A stretch of 64,000 bases of DNA from Capitella teleta (Eukaryota > Annelida > Polychaeta > Capitellidae), in contig KB291798.1 of the NCBI GenBank assembly GCA_000328365.1, positions 812,372 to 876,371 of the forward strand. The letters run 5' to 3'. The position numbers and the translations under genes were made by a program. A model generated the notes under the pieces. That model searched no databases, was not told the DNA's origin, and worked only from the letters and a program-made list of their open reading frames with translations. Shown piece after piece: positions 36,920-51,800 of this stretch (its first letter is position 1; each line of letters starts with the position of its first letter).

Positions 36920-38014
36920 CTTAGGTACAAAAGAAACGCAACGATCTATAATTGGCTTAATAACTAGTTAATCCATGTTTGGGTCTATAAGAATAATCTA
37001 TTCGGTGTACAAGTCTATTCTCTTCCTTTTCAATCCTTTGTCGAACAAAAATTGATTTTCTTTCGCAGCCAATCCGTGAATCCTGGCAAGATGTCCTTGA
37101 TAGATAATGAAATTGACTGGGACGATACTTCAACGAGTGCTTTACTCAAAAGCAATCAGACTTTTGACAAATTTGCACTCTGGGAAGGCTGACGGCTTCC
37201 TGAAGGGTAGTAACCAGAAGCCTTCTGGAGCGTGGAGTTGATTCAAGAGTCACAAACCACCAAATCGGATAGAGTGTATCAACGACTCGACAAATGCGTC
37301 ATCAAGCAGAAGAAACCAAGTCTAACAATGATTGACTCAGCTCTGGATGCTTGAGAGTGACAGCAAACCGACAGGACTGACAAATCCGGCGAGCTCAGGA
37401 CTAGGACTGGTTCAAGACAGCCATGTTTACGGATATGCGAAAAGGGAGGAATGCGACCGACCAATATATGAAGAGAAACTTTTGATATCGGCTCAGATAG
37501 GGGAGTAAGGGGCTCAGATCCCCATAAAGACCCCAAGTCCGAGTTAAGAATATCCGGATATCCGACAATTTCAGCAAAATAAAGCCCACCCAAACCTTGC
37601 TATGGTCATCGCAGACTTCTTCAAGAAGGAAAATTCACTCACGGTATTGTCATGATTGGCACACCCTTAATTTGTCGCCAAATGAACATTTATGGGATAA
37701 ACTGAAGTCAGTAATTCCTCACCGCCTCCCGTCTTCCCACGATAGCAGAGAGCTGTTTCAAGGCTGCACCAGCATCCCACAGGGCAGAGTTGAGATCTCA
37801 TCGAGAAATTTGGCCCGAAAATCTTCTCATTTGTTATTGGCGTGTGTCGTGTGAGTCAGAGAACTGGGAATATCTGACCATGAAAATCGAAGATTTTTAT
37901 TTTGCCCCCTTGTCGATTGTTCCTCCAATTAAACCAGGTTAATTCCATTTGTTGTTGTTTAAACCCGGAATGTGGTGTTGACATAAAAAGCGTTGCGTTT
38001 CTTTGGCACCTAAG
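36920..38014 (+). mobile_element. Tc1-like DNA transposon remnant
   Basis: The inverted ends are CTTAGGTACAAAAGAAACGC and the complement of CTTAGGTGCCAAAGAAACGC, both continuing AACG. TA lies on each side (36918-36919 and 38015-38016). The right third reads NLSPNEHLWDKLKSVIPHR and later RELFQ, matching the DxNPIEHLWD...L(F/W) region that carries the second catalytic Asp motif of Tc1 transposases. At 1095 bp it is shorter than a full Tc1 (about 1.6 kb), and the N-terminal DNA-binding half is not recognisable. It is an inactive, internally deleted copy. Confidence 0.8.
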
Positions 38015-41000
38015 TATGCTTTACCTGTACATATACATATTAGGCCGGGTGGTTAACAGTTAAAAGTAATAGTTATTAATTACTCATTGGTTACGAAGGT
38101 TACCGACTACAAGTACTTGCATACCATTGGTACAGTACTACAGTTGATCCAAATGAGTTTATTTCAGTTTTTTTTTTACGTCCAGAGATAAATAATAACC
38201 CTAATGCAATCTTTTATCTCTGCTGAGGTTTCACACACGTTCGTAATCAGGTAGTAGTAGTATGCCCATGCGTTGCCCTGAAACCAGTAGTATAGCACCT
38301 TTTTTATTCACATTATTTTTTTGGATTTCCCATCCTTTCAAATTTCAATCAAATGTGTATACATGTATCTATTTATTCATATAAATACTTGAATGGTGAT
38401 TTAGCTTCTTCATTTTTAGGTTTAATTAAAATTAACAGCATCCTTATTTGAGTTATTTCATTCAGTTGCAAGATGAACCTACCATTGTAAAATTGCACGA
38501 GTAAAAAAGTGTGACTCGTCGTCGAAAGGGGGCGACACCGCTTCTTGGAGTCGCCGTCCAGGCAAGGCCACCCACCCTACAGGGTTCTAGATTCATACAC
38601 CAGGGCGGCGTTGCTGTGTAGTCTGCACACCGCTAACCGACTCCTGACAATCCACTTTCTGGTGGCAATGACATACTGAAATATTTAGATTTATTATTCG
38701 TAAAAGACATTTATGTTGTATATTATACACTGTTAACATAGTATAATGTATGATAACACATTTAAACAATGACTTTAAAATCATATCTCAATGTAAGAAT
38801 ACACGTACAGTATTATACAATGGAATAAATTAATTTAAAATCGAACATGAGCGCACTCAGTTGAGATATTTAATTCAAATACCCCGTTAGCCCTCTTCCC
38901 TGTGCATAACAGCCTTCTAATCCCCACTATTCATCCCAGTGCAACCTCCAACACCCAATGTGGGATATTTTTCCCCTTCAACTCGAAAATAAAACATAAA
39001 CCATTCGCGGATCGAACAAAGAAGCATTAAATGCAAATGAAACCAGTAATTAAAGTCGCAATTAGAAATCAGATCCTTGAGTCTCATCGCTATTAAAGGT
39101 GAATGCATATGTCAAACATTGAATAAATAACTGCACTGCAACACACCGCTAATCAGATGGACCGTCCGCGAGCTCGTTTGTTCATTAACCTTGATTTAAA
39201 GTGCTGTTGACGATCTAATTACAGCTTATAGTGACTTATGAATATTGCTTAATGGCCTCCTTGTCTCGTACATCAAAGCTGATTTCAAGCAGGGGTGGGG
39301 ACTTCAGAAGAAATCGACTTAAATCATTCGACAAATCATCCTAAATCGACCAATTAACACTTGTCAGACGTCTGCTCTCTATTCGGTATTTCCCCTCGTC
39401 GGCTGTGTTATGCATTTAAAACTTCAAATGTAATTTTGTATTTTGCACAGGCTTTTAAAGAAACGTATTGTTATTGGTTTGGGGTGGTGTATAATGCATT
39501 CAACTATTGTGCATCAACTGCTCATGCGGACAACCTCGTATCACATGGGGACCACGCATCAACACACGTGCCGGCATCCAGATTGTATTTGTAAATAAAT
39601 TGGTAGGTAAAAAAAAAAAATAATTCCGTCTCCTCGACGAGTGTGTCTTTTGGGTGACATAAAGCACTGGCTGAATTCATACACTCAGCCCCTGTAATAA
39701 GGTATAATGCTTCTTTATTTTGCTATTCTCGCATGAATATCAATAATCAAATAATTTGCGTTGAGCTTCCATTCTATAGTACAATCATATGAGCTTCACT
39801 CAATAAAATACAACCAATGGGTTGGCTCCCATCCAGGCCACAACTGGGCGACAAAAGGGTTGCACACCTCGCATTGCACATAACTCCCAGGGATGCAAGC
39901 AACACTTTCCCACGACGACGAGGAAGACTGGCATCATTCGCCAGCTCATTAGCACCTGAGAGAGCAGCAGCCGTGAGGGTCACGGGAGAGGGAGGCCTAA
40001 GTGGCGGTTGCTGCGGCCGGGGCCTTGCCTTCCCCATTGCGCCGCTTTCAAGGGCCGCCAGCCCACCTTTAATCAACCCCCCAGGACTGTTTGCTTCCCC
40101 GCAGCCTCGCGGATCGCAATGGGATAATTACCTGGCGACAAAAGAAAGCAAAAGAAACGTGGGCATTGTGTGCATTGCGGTATTGTGCAATTCAGAGGAG
40201 GCGCTGATACATAAGCGAAGGGCGAGAACTCCACCAGCATAAACACCAAAAAATGAAGCCAATTTTAGCAGCGACATTCCTCGCGTTCCCTTGCGAGGAA
40301 TGAGGGTTGCGTCCCTCCTTGCCTTGCTGCCCGTCTTGGAGGCAGTGCAGGTCTGTAATTTGGGCGGCAGGGGTGCCGTCCAGGGAGTCAGGCCTGCCCC
40401 CTTACAGAGTCGATCATGCTCGAAATGCAAGTCAAGAGAGGCATCGGGTCGGAAGCAATCGGTGCCCTCCCCTAATAGCCCCTTGATTAGTTCAGATGCC
40501 CTTTCCACTCTCGTTGCTCGTTGCCGTTGTCAAACTCCAAGCGGGAGATTTCGCACTTTGTGTAAAATAAAGTCTTCTCAAGGAGAAAATCGGATGAATA
40601 TGGCATTGGCATGGCATGCACATGAGACGCATGCGCAATCACGATGTGCGAGGCTCCCTGCAACCACAGGTGAAGAGAGAGAGAGAGAGAGAAATAAAAT
40701 TTGTCTTTGCTGGAACCATAAACTACGCACGAATATTTAATACTAATTGTTATCATATATTTATTTCATGTCAATACTACTTTAATGGTGAATACAGAAC
40801 AAAAATGAATGAGAAACCCCAAGGTGAACGATAGAATAAAGTAACAAGTAATCATGCTTAAGAGATGCACAGCAGTTCGAAGGGGCCTCTGCCTTCAAAC
40901 AACCCAGCGACCCACCCCATCCCGCTTCCCGATCAGTTCCATTCGACGTTATTTCGTACGTATTCTCTCCCATAATAATTCTGCACCCAATACATTTCAC

Positions 41001-44000
41001 GCTTTTTCGTTCTTCTTCCATGCAGCTGTTTTAGGGAAACTGCTGAACCCATTGCTGAAACAACAAACTGCTGAACCCATTGCTGAAACAACAAACTGCG
41101 GCTTCATATTTATCATAAATGTAAGAATTGCATTTGCGCCGATTTCTGAATTATAATCATGCTGTTTATAATTATGATGTGCGTGTATCATACATTAAAT
41201 CCAAGTGCAAAAATAGCATAGAATTAAAAAACGAATAAACGGTGGATTTGATGAACTCCTCGACTCCAAGAGAGTTGATCGTTTCAGCGAACAGATGCCT
41301 CATGAAAGTCGCTGGGGACGCCGAGGTCTTTGACTGGCTCAGAGTTCATTCCTGTCAGTGAGCAATCTTGCGAATGTTTCGACCTGATGTCAGATCAAAG
41401 AGAAGCATCAATCCCCGTCGCATGCATACACTGTTGGTTTACCAGGGGGCGCAACCCTCATTTCTTCAACACTTCTCTCCATTCAACAATCTCTTTCACG
41501 CCCCGTGGGGCATATATAAGCGCAACATGCACCGCCGGCTGCTCTCGTGCCAAAAGTCATTAGATCCGAATTATAAAGGAGTTCTTGTTACGCACCAGCA
41601 ACTGAATGAAAAGAACTCTGTTGCTAAGTTCGAGTATATAAAAAATGGTGAGCCATCTATTTAGGGCGATAGGTCGATTCCCTGCAGGCGCTGTAGTCTG
41701 GCGGTTTCTCTTCATTCGGACAAATTGCTATTCAGAAGTCTTGAAGTTTGTTTAAAGCTTTTATATGTTGGCTATTCTTGTATGGCCTCTGGCTGCTATC
41801 GCGTTTGGAGGACTCTCAATCGCTGTCGAGGGCTGAAACTCAAAACCCTCAAACCAACTATTAACTCTGCAATCGCTTCCGCGTTTTAACAGCGCATGGG
41901 GTGAAGGGCGTCTGAATTAGTGTACAATGAATGGCTTGTGTCCGAAGTTTCCTTGTTTGAATTTACACTTAGCACGATGAAATATACTAATATAATGGCA
42001 CACACGAAAGCGAGCGACACGGAGGGAGGGAAGGGGGAGGGGGGTTAATCATTTAAAAACACCGCAAATTGATCACGTATACAGAGGCCATCATTTAATG
42101 GTGCCAACTGGTTGATCGTTATCTCGGTGGCTCTCTGTGTGACCTTCTGACCTTGGATGAGGGTGCTAGCGATCCATCAGCGGGCCCTCTTTGTATTGAT
42201 GGCATTTCATTATGAGTAGCACACCTTTGTCGATCGTTCAGGTGGTCCAAAGGGGGGAAAAATACACCAGTCATCATCCCTATTCAACTGCTATCTAGAA
42301 AGTTTATCAAAACGGAATTATAGACTTCAAAGGCTGAACACATGTTAATATCAAAAGATTGCGGCACACATCCCTCTCCTCTGTGAGACCTTAAATTGAA
42401 AAGCAATGATCAATTAGTGAGCTAACTTCCCCTGTTCAATGCACAGAGGTGAAAACAATTCGTGTCACTATCAGCTGTAATCTACGTTTGTGCTTTATGG
42501 GCGACTGATAAAAATCTCATTACATTAATTTGGTGCGATTTTAATGAGGTTTTTCTTCTGGTGTTATGTATGCAAATAACAGGTATGCACGGTGGGCTCA
42601 TAGTTTACTATTCCATTTCATATCAATTAAATAAACAAATCGGTAAGATTTTTTTTCCGTGCCCTATATATCTACATGTTTGTTTAATTTAATTAGCTTA
42701 TATTTTGTAGGCATAAATAAATGGTACGTGTATTTGAGAGATAGTCGATAGAGCCATAACAATTATGACTGTTCTCGACAGACCTAGTGGCACATAATTG
42801 CACATGCCTTTGACTCTCTAGAATCGGGCGGGTTGAGAGCCATACATATTTGAGACTTTTGCTTCGAAGGAAGAGTGCGCGCCTCTTGCGCAATGACTGC
42901 ACTGGTCAAGGTCTCAAATAGGACTCATCCGGTGCATGCATGTCGCGAACGGACAATTGTCGTCCAATTAGCGCTGCTTCTTGTGTCATCGTGAGATTAA
43001 TCTCCGCTTGGTGGCGCTCCCTTCGGCGATGGAGACACCGTAATGATTCAGTGTTTAATCGGCGCGTGAAGAAGTCGAAGACGCGTCGCTCTTGAATCAG
43101 GGTAATTTATGAAGAAAAGCGCATCCTCAATGAAAGGCCCTAGGGGGCACACGATAAATAATTCTGAGAAATAGACGCCACGTGACCACACATGCAACTT
43201 CCACTGACTGCCGCGTCAATCATGAAAGTGAAACTAATGTGACACGGCGCAGCACGGAAAAGTCGCCTGCTGAAAGCGCGTATAAATTAATATATAGGCC
43301 TACGTATACGTTAGGGATTCGTATAGCAAACCCCTGACCGAACTTTGACTTTTCCACCTGGAGTTTCGGTATTTATGAACTCGGTGTATGTCATATTTCC
43401 CCACCCCGGGCCCCATCCGCTAGCCTCAGGCTCGCCTTCCCCTTTCCGCTCGGCCTCAAAGGCGCGGGGCGTAGCTGACACCCCAGGATGCCCTGCGGAC
43501 ATCACAACTGCCTCGCAGCGGCTAACAAGACAGCCTCCTCATCCCGATCCCCGCCGTATTCGGTGTCCGCCACAAAAGCCTCCTGAAATGCACCGCACTC
43601 TCTCCGCTCGGTAGCGCAGTATTTATCGCCATTTTTGGCAGTTTTCAGCCATTCTTCCTCCTCCTCATCTGGCCCGTGCCCCCGGGCAGAAAATCTGTTA
43701 GCGCCGTTGGATCAAAAGGGACTGCAAGGAGGGCTGGTCGAAGCGAAGCCACGCTCCTTTTGGTTGAGAAAGGGTCCGCCCACAATGCATTCTATTCAGC
43801 CCTCGGGATAATATTTACTTTATCCAATGGAGCCCATTTCAACACTTCTGAAAACTTTGAGGTTTTACAGCCAAGCCAAGAAGAAAGCGAGAGGAAAGAC
43901 CTGAAATCCGAGCCAGTGAGCAGCAGCCACCAGTCGACTGGCTTAACCAGTCGTTATGATTGCATAACACACAAGCAACATTGTTGACTTTAAAAGCATG

Positions 44001-47000
44001 CATCGTGTATCAAAGAACCACAAAACCTGCGCATTGGAGTTACATGAAACATAAACCCACAGATGTATCTCAGCGGGGAGCTCTTACGGACCAGTTTTGA
44101 ACTCGTCTCGTGTTACCCAAATGACTTGTTGCCCGTAATTTTGTCCACAATACGAAAAGTCAGAACCCCTGCGCGGCTACGGCTCAACACAACGAACTCT
44201 GTTCAAGCGCATTTGGTGCTGAGAAGGCGGTCGACGTGTTGGGATCGGCACACGAATGCACTGCACCTGAAAGCATCGCTGCTCGTTAAAACAGCATTTG
44301 AAGTGGCAGCCAATGGAGCCCCCTGCTGTCGCGCAATGCAATCTGGGTATACCTGACCTGCCATGTTTGTACCTTGGCTGCTTCAGCTGTCAAGGTGAAT
44401 GAATGGGCGCTGGTCAGCCGTGCTCAGTCGTGGTCGGGGTCATTAAACAAGCATGCATCACTCGGCCTCCTCCTTCGCCATTCAGGTCCAGCTCGGAATG
44501 CGCTGGCATATGTGATCAGTAGATCAGAAATGATCGCATCTCGGAGTCACTTAACTCCCCTAATGGTCGCCTCTTGCTTGGCGAAACAGCTCCTCTTGCT
44601 TCACTTGCAGTTCAATGACCCACCTGCAATCAAATACTAATGTCGATTTCTCATGCTTCTCTGCCTGCGCACGTGTTTTGGGTTGGGTCACGTGGCCTTA
44701 TGTGGACTGCATTGCACCCGCACACGCGTTCTGCGCAGAAAAATCACTCAGCGAAAATAAAAGCGATTGGATTGCCCATCGCATCTCTTGTTATCAGATC
44801 GTTGATAACATCAAACCATAATGATTCATTAATATCGAGGTTCTTTGTTATATCTGATATTTAAGGAATTCTAAACTAAATCGTAGGTATGCGAGGAGCT
44901 ACACGTATGGTTTGCGCTTTATTCATGTGATGATCGTGATTTTGGTGTTTTAAGAAAAGGCGTCTATATTATACGTCTTACATATGATCTTATCTGAGCG
45001 AGATAGGCAATCTCTCTGGGTCTGAAGCAATTTCTGAGTATGACATAATTATAGTTCTCGAGAAGATCCAGTGTATGTCAGGATTATATATACGCTCTGA
45101 TGAAGGATGACAGCACCGTGAAAGCCAAATAGTCCTCCACTCACTCCTTCTCTCTTTCGTTGATTCACCCAAAAAAGGACGACCGTCCGCTGCCGCCACC
45201 CAGCGACGGATTTGGAAACCACGATTTCCCTCGCTTTCAAATTCAATGTTATAAATTCTTGATGTGCGGGGGTGCAGTGGAGGGTTGTAATTCGAAGGGC
45301 GATTGTCAATTTGTCGCAATTACGGTGGGATGAGGTCAGAGGTTACCTGGTGGAGCATTGTGCTTCGTCTCTTATTAGAACTTGTGCAGCAATTCCCCGC
45401 GGCATCTCACTTACTGATCTCGATCCCATCATGGGAAGGGTCAAGGGCGAAAAGATCAAAGCATCCGTCTTCATTAAGCTGCCACACACGGGTCTGGTCG
45501 CCAAGTTTACGACCGCCATGCAAAAGATTTTGCCAGTTTGCTCATTTTTTATAAAAAGTCAACTCAATTTGAATAAAAAATGAGAAAAAAAAAAAGAAAG
45601 AAAAAAAAAATGAAGAAAAAAAATATAGAGGCCTAATAATTCAGTTTCCATATCCATTGAAGTTACGATATCCCAGTCCTCATCTGCGTTTATTATACCG
45701 TGTAAATATTACACTCAGTCGTTCTTCATGGCGAGATACTTCATTAATTTTGAGGTTGAACGGAGAAACAATTCCTATTTGGCAAGTGAGGGTGACATAT
45801 TGGGCCTGAATTTCAGCCCTCATCAATCGGTGTTCTGAAGCAGAAGCCATTTTTCCTTCAGCAGTCGTAGAAATTCCGCCATTAAACGCCCATTGCTCTC
45901 TGCCACAATGCAGTCAGCTCATCCCGATTCGATTCGCTCCCTAAACTCCCCTTTCTGACATTAGACGCGCCTCCCCTCGCCCAGCGGGTTCCTTACCGCA
46001 GTCACGTGTTCTTCAGATGACGTGGTGGATCAGATGACTCGACCAATCCACCTAATATCGCCCAACAATAGGACGCGCGGCTCGTTTTACCTCCGCCCAA
46101 AACGATTTATGGCGAAAAAAAAGTCTAAAAGAATGGACGATAAATAAAGCAGCATTGAATCGGATGCGATTTCGACGCCGTCATCCGCAAGGGCTGCGTT
46201 CGGATTTGGCTGGCTTCTAAATTGCGGAATTCACGTTTATGCATGCACAATTATTTGTCTTATTATTGCGCATAAACCTGTGCGTGAATGCATTGCATTA
46301 TGCCAATGCTATTTTCACCTTTTTTTTATTTGCAGGACTCCGTATAGCCACAAATATTATCATTGTTATAATAGTATAGTTGTTGTATGAATATGTACAC
46401 TGTACGTAAGTGTAGTGATTCCCAGTGATACATTGAGAGAGCAGAACTTTTATTTCGACAGGTGTTGCCAGGTTCCCGTAAAGACCACGCAAAACCATTG
46501 ACAATAATGGAGTTGCAATGACAACGACAAGTTCAACCCAATTCAACGGGAATCCGTCCTAATCTGCGCTACTTTATGACTACAAGGCGTGAAATTTCAA
46601 TTTTTACGCTTAATAATTTCCCCTCAGTGATGATCCACGAAGGACCCGTGGCTTTCGCTCCAGCGAACAAAACAGAAATTGGGGAGCGAAATGGTGGAAT
46701 CGAGCAAGCGTGCACCGAACGTGCTAAAAAAGCAGCAAATCTCTGTAATCACCCAAAAAGTCGATGGAATTAGAGTCGTGATTGCGACTGTTACCCGGCT
46801 TCAAAGCAAATGAGGTCGTGTCTGGCGGCCAGATAGCAACTGAGGCAAAAAAGCTGAAGAGGTCCTCTCTCGCCCGACGGATCAACTCAGGTGGATTCGG
46901 TGCTGAATGGGATGATCCCGGGAGGTGCTTACTGGGGAAATGGGCCGAAACAGTTGGGCAGTTGTGCACGTATTTTGGCAAAGGTCAGGTTAGGGGCGTG

Positions 47001-48891
47001 TGTCCCCATTCATGACATCGCATGGGATATCAGTGATGACAAATTGGCCGACTTTGTCGGTACATGTAGTACTATACTGAGGTAGTACACTGGGATATGG
47101 ACAAGAAGCTACATCAATCTTAGCAATCTTCCATATTTGATATTTAAATGGCAACCCCAATCATTTGGGGCAGATAATCGGTAATGGCAATGGTCGAATT
47201 ACCATGCCCAAGACTCGTAGTATTGCCCGGTCTTAGCAGCATTCAGTTGGATGATCAGAGCGTTGTCAATCACGGGGATGCATACGTTGAAGGAGGGTAA
47301 CGAGGCGTGGTGCCATAGGGTCGCCACAGGAAAGCGAAACCTGCAATCAAGAAAGTAAACCTCGCATCTTTAGATCTTGTTGTCGAAGTGATTTATCACT
47401 CATACACTGGTTAGAAGCCACAGGAGAATCATTGTTCACAGTCAATAAAACAGAGGAAACGAATTCATCGGGTAATTATGGGATCGGGTTGCTAACTGCG
47501 GAGGAAGTCACTCTTTGATGGCCTCACTTCAACTGGCTACCTGTCCATCACGCAAGGCCTTTATACCGGAAAGAACTCTGTTGCAGATTGGCTGGCTTCA
47601 GAGAAGACGAAAAAAATAAGTGTGAACGATTCACAGGGGGTAATACAATTATGGAGTGCATAATTAATGTTTCTCATTCCTTTCTATTAATAGCCCTCTG
47701 GTGCCATATGACCTGTGACCCTTACAGACGGCGCGAGATACAGCTCCGAGACACTGATGCGAAATAATGGTTCTGATAATCTTTTTGTTTCTGTCATCAG
47801 CTGAGAAACGACTTGCTTAAGGGCAGAGAGGCGTTTTCCGCTGGGTTGCCCACGTTATTATCGCTCACGTGGACAGCCGTTGGCGTGAAGCAGTTTTTCA
47901 AAACGGTTCGGATAATCTTATGAAGGGAAAAACAACGCTGCTAACTCAGCTTTCTTTTTTTGCTCGCCGCTTTTCACTCAGTGATTTTTGTCCAGATTTC
48001 TGCCGCAGGATATACAAGAAAAACAACTCATCATTTCTATAAAAGGGGCGGGGGCTGCGCTGTAATTATGGGCATAATTTCTGGAGACTGCCACAGGCGG
48101 CGCCACCAGGTGCCCAGTCCAGCCCCCCTCTGAGATGATTCTGGTGGACACCAGAGCACCTTTGGCACCCTGCGTTCTAACCCGGGTTCGACATTGACGA
48201 TGCCTGCGAGCGTCGCTGCATTGTGCGCTGCGTCAGATGCAGATGAGGGGTCGCATGTCGGCCGACGTCCTGCTTCGGGCAACAGGTAATGGGGTGTGAG
48301 GCGGCGGCGTCAGGAGAAGTCGAAACAAACGGCAACTTCCTTTCAACAATGGCCTCGTTTGAACATCCAGGGGGCGCTCAAGGCCGCGTGGCATTCACTC
48401 CAACACCCTCCGTGTAGAAGGGGCGAACTGTGTGCATAAAGCGCTGCGTATATTGCATAAGATATACATCTCAGTTGTAAACGTATAGGAGATTGATCCT
48501 TGCACAGGTGTCACATGAATTTCACTGGACAACTCCTGTATCCACATTAAAATGGGCTTGAAAGTCTTGTTTCAAATCTGTCATTCAAATTTATAGGGAA
48601 ATATTTTATTTTTCTAAATAGTTTATGGTATTCCAAATATATAAGCCTAAGTTGCAATGTCATTTATGATTGCTGTAGACACACGCCCTCACCCTAACAC
48701 ACTGTGTATATCACAAAACTGGATCACGCTTCCCACAATTCTATGCACGATAAAACTTTCAATTATCCACGAGGTACGGTAGTAATAATATACAGTTCGC
48801 AACGGCCGTTGACAGCGATAAGAACTGACTGAAGAGATACACACGATCCTCAGTTGTGGCGAAATGAACACCAAGAATGCATTGTATATAA
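38015..48891. other. 11-kb stretch without a recognisable gene, partly GC-rich
   Basis: Long overlapping frames on both strands at 39774-40508, 43311-44040, 46576-47085 and 48037-48282 are explained by raised GC content. None shows a family motif, a matched splice chain or coding bias on one strand only. Homeodomain-type cores (TAATTA, CATTAG) and a palindromic ACAATTGT (about 42950-42961) occur in these blocks. A GA microsatellite lies at about 40674-40692 and a poly-A-rich patch at 45565-45625. A distal regulatory domain is one reading; an unrecognised long non-coding RNA is another. Confidence 0.45.
41040..41099. repeat. 28-bp direct duplication
   Basis: CTGCTGAACCCATTGCTGAA plus eight bases (ACAACAAA) occurs twice in tandem, exactly, with the start of a third unit. 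This looks like a fresh slippage duplication. Confidence 0.9.
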
Positions 48892-51800
48892 TCACATTGC
48901 TGATTCTTTTGTCCGAATTGGAATCGGGGAGAAGAGATGCTTGATCAGAACGGACGCTGATGAACTATCGCGATGAACTTCTCGGAAGAGGTTAGGAAAG
49001 CGAGTGGACAACTGACCAACATCTGCTTCTGAAGTCATTGATCTTTCGCCGATCTGAAACAACAATGGAAAGATGAAGACGCGGATTTAATGGGATAAGC
49101 AAAAAAGTTAACAATCGATAAAGTTGAATTGGACTAATACTAGTTATGCCGCCTATAGTCAATAACTAGAAACAGATCAGACATGTAATTAATCCCACGT
49201 CGCAACAATATCTGCGTTCTTCATTAGCCAAAGGAAGATAAAAGAAGACTCTGAACAGTCATGCGTGCACGTATTTATATTACATACAGTTCATACCGAG
49301 AAATCAATGAAACTTTCCAGAATTAGTTCACTTCTGATCGTTTGATTTCAATTCTAATGGAACAAGACCATGGATGAGAGAAGTTAACTTGTTAACTATG
49401 TTAACTCGTAAACGAAAATCTTTTTTTTTCTCTCAATTCTCATGATTATTATTATGATTTTCTCTCTTATGTACTTGATGACTGTTTTTTGGGGGTTTTT
49501 TTTTACTAGTCAACAGGTTAAAAGTTAGTTCCTTTCATCTCAGAACATGACGGAAAACGTGATAGGAGTGCGTTATGATCACAGAACGCAGAGCGCGTAG
49601 TAGTTAAAACGCTCACTAGATGGCGCCACGGAGAATTGCAACTACCGCTGATGCGATCCTGCGTCCATCAGGTTTCCGACTTCAAGAACTTAATTCGCAT
49701 GAAGGGCAGATTATGTCACTCGATGATTAGAATCCGTGCGCGTCGCCGATGAGACTAGATATTAAGTCACGACATTTTCAAATCGTTCTATTCATTCCGG
49801 CACGAAGAAAATGATAAAAATGATAGACTTACCAATTTCAGTACTGAGTATCCCTGATCTCGTGGCACGGTTAGAATTTCTCGCAGTGCATAAAAGTCAA
49901 CACCTGCAAAGAGATGGATCACCATGAATGTGTCCTATACGACGTCTCTCTGCAACGCAAATCTACATTTACACGTACGTGAATGTTGATCAGAGCAACA
50001 CAGGTAATCTAATTAAACCACCCGCTTTATACGCACAGGTCGCCCCCTCATGCAGACCCATCGCTTTCCCCCACATCAAACGCCAATCCACATTTCCAAA
50101 TATTTCCAAAGTGTATTTCCAATTTGACATGATCTCAGAGCTGAGCGTTGAAACAACTGTCGTGATTTGTGACGGCAGGACTCTTATAGGCCAGGGCGTA
50201 TACCTTACAGCATTTCCAGTAATTAGGGTATTTGCGTGGGGCTTTTGGGCGATGGAGCATTGTTTCAGGGCTGTTCACCTGGGGCTCGCTGGGAGACGAC
50301 GCAATCAGGCGACGCCCTAACAGCTCCCTGCAACACAGTCCCCTACAGCAAGGTGTTGCGCTCAACATCACTCATTCGGCGAGAAAACAGGCAATTGATT
50401 CCATAATCACATTTGCAAATGAAAGCCCTTTTCGCTTGGAGGGTGTTTCAGGCTTGCTGAGTGAGGTCCCCACTGGGGGTATTGGGGCCCTATGCCCCGG
50501 CCCGGGGCCTCCGAGGAGGATGCCTAGCAGATTGTCATTTCGGTGATGGGATTGGACGGCTTCAGGCCGCGGATTACGCCGAAGATTGTATCGACGGCGT
50601 CGATAGCGTGGCGATATGCGATGAATGCCACCAGATGACGCCTCCGGGAGGACGTGCAGGGGATCAGTGGCACTCGGTGTGCGTCTCAGCACCTCTTTGA
50701 GGTCAATGCCCTCTCGTTTGGTTGGTGTTTGCGGCAGCTGCTTGTCTTTGATCAGCGTGTGCAAAGCCGATCATCCGCATCAACGTGTTTAGACTGTTTA
50801 CCCAGATTATTTTATGAGATCCGCAGGCGGTGTGCCGTATCATCTGCATATCGTACGGAAATATTAGACTAAAATTCTGTACATGCACAAGCCTATATGC
50901 TAATACATAGTGTCATTCTCATGAATGAAATTCCATGGACAAATGATGACTGACCCCGCATGAGATCAAGAGCGGATTTCGTCCACTTGAGCAAGGTCTC
51001 AGAGCACTCATCCTCCACACTCAGTCCACACAGTGCGACGTCGATGTTGCGATCTGGTTCCTCGATTGTCATTCCCAATGCCAACACAAGGGGGCGCCAC
51101 TGCTTCGCGGGACACACCACTGGTTTCAATGAGAGGTCCATTCGAACGGGGAAGGGAGGGCGACGACCACGATACAGGCTGCGAAGGACGTCTTTGATCT
51201 GCAACATGCAACAAATGAGCGAATGCACGAACGATGCGTGCATCGGCCACTTACCAGGTCGACGGTGAAGTCAATGGCTTGCATCAATGTCTGGTGGAGA
51301 ATGTACAAATCGAGGAAGTCAAAGAGACACGATCGCACTCGGGAGACATCTTGCCCGTATAAACAAGAATTCACATGGATTCCTGAAATTAATATGGAAT
51401 TGACACTTCTGTGAATTGCAATTAGATGTACTAGTATTAATTTGCTCAATTTCTAATTTTGTTTCAAGCAGGTTGTTCCGAGATACATTATACAATGTAT
51501 TCTAGAATCATTAGGCGACGGCCGAATGATTTACCGAATGATTTACCGATACATGTATTGTGACATATTAATTTATATGACGTATTTATGTTAATAAATA
51601 TGTAGCACATATATTAGTATGACACAACTGAGCTCAAAGTACTCACTACGTTTAAGAGAGAGTCTGATATACAATGTATGCAAAATAATAACAATATTCG
51701 ATGTCGGCTGACCACTGTGGTGGATATCCGGATGCACTTAAGAGTTGACCTCGCGTGTTTTCGATTTGTTTCCTCTATACATGCGCTCAGCTTCCTCTGC

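Noticed and set aside
39774-40508. Overlapping long frames on both strands, up to 141 codons
   Set aside because: GC-rich sequence is open on both strands, with no family motif, no splice chain and no one-sided codon bias.
43311-43987. Several open frames of 64-103 codons
   Set aside because: They lack motifs and lie in GC-rich sequence. No exon chain was found.
48037-48282. 81-codon GC-rich minus-strand frame
   Set aside because: No homology, and no splice connection to the neighbouring 216-residue gene, whose stop lies 0.6 kb away.
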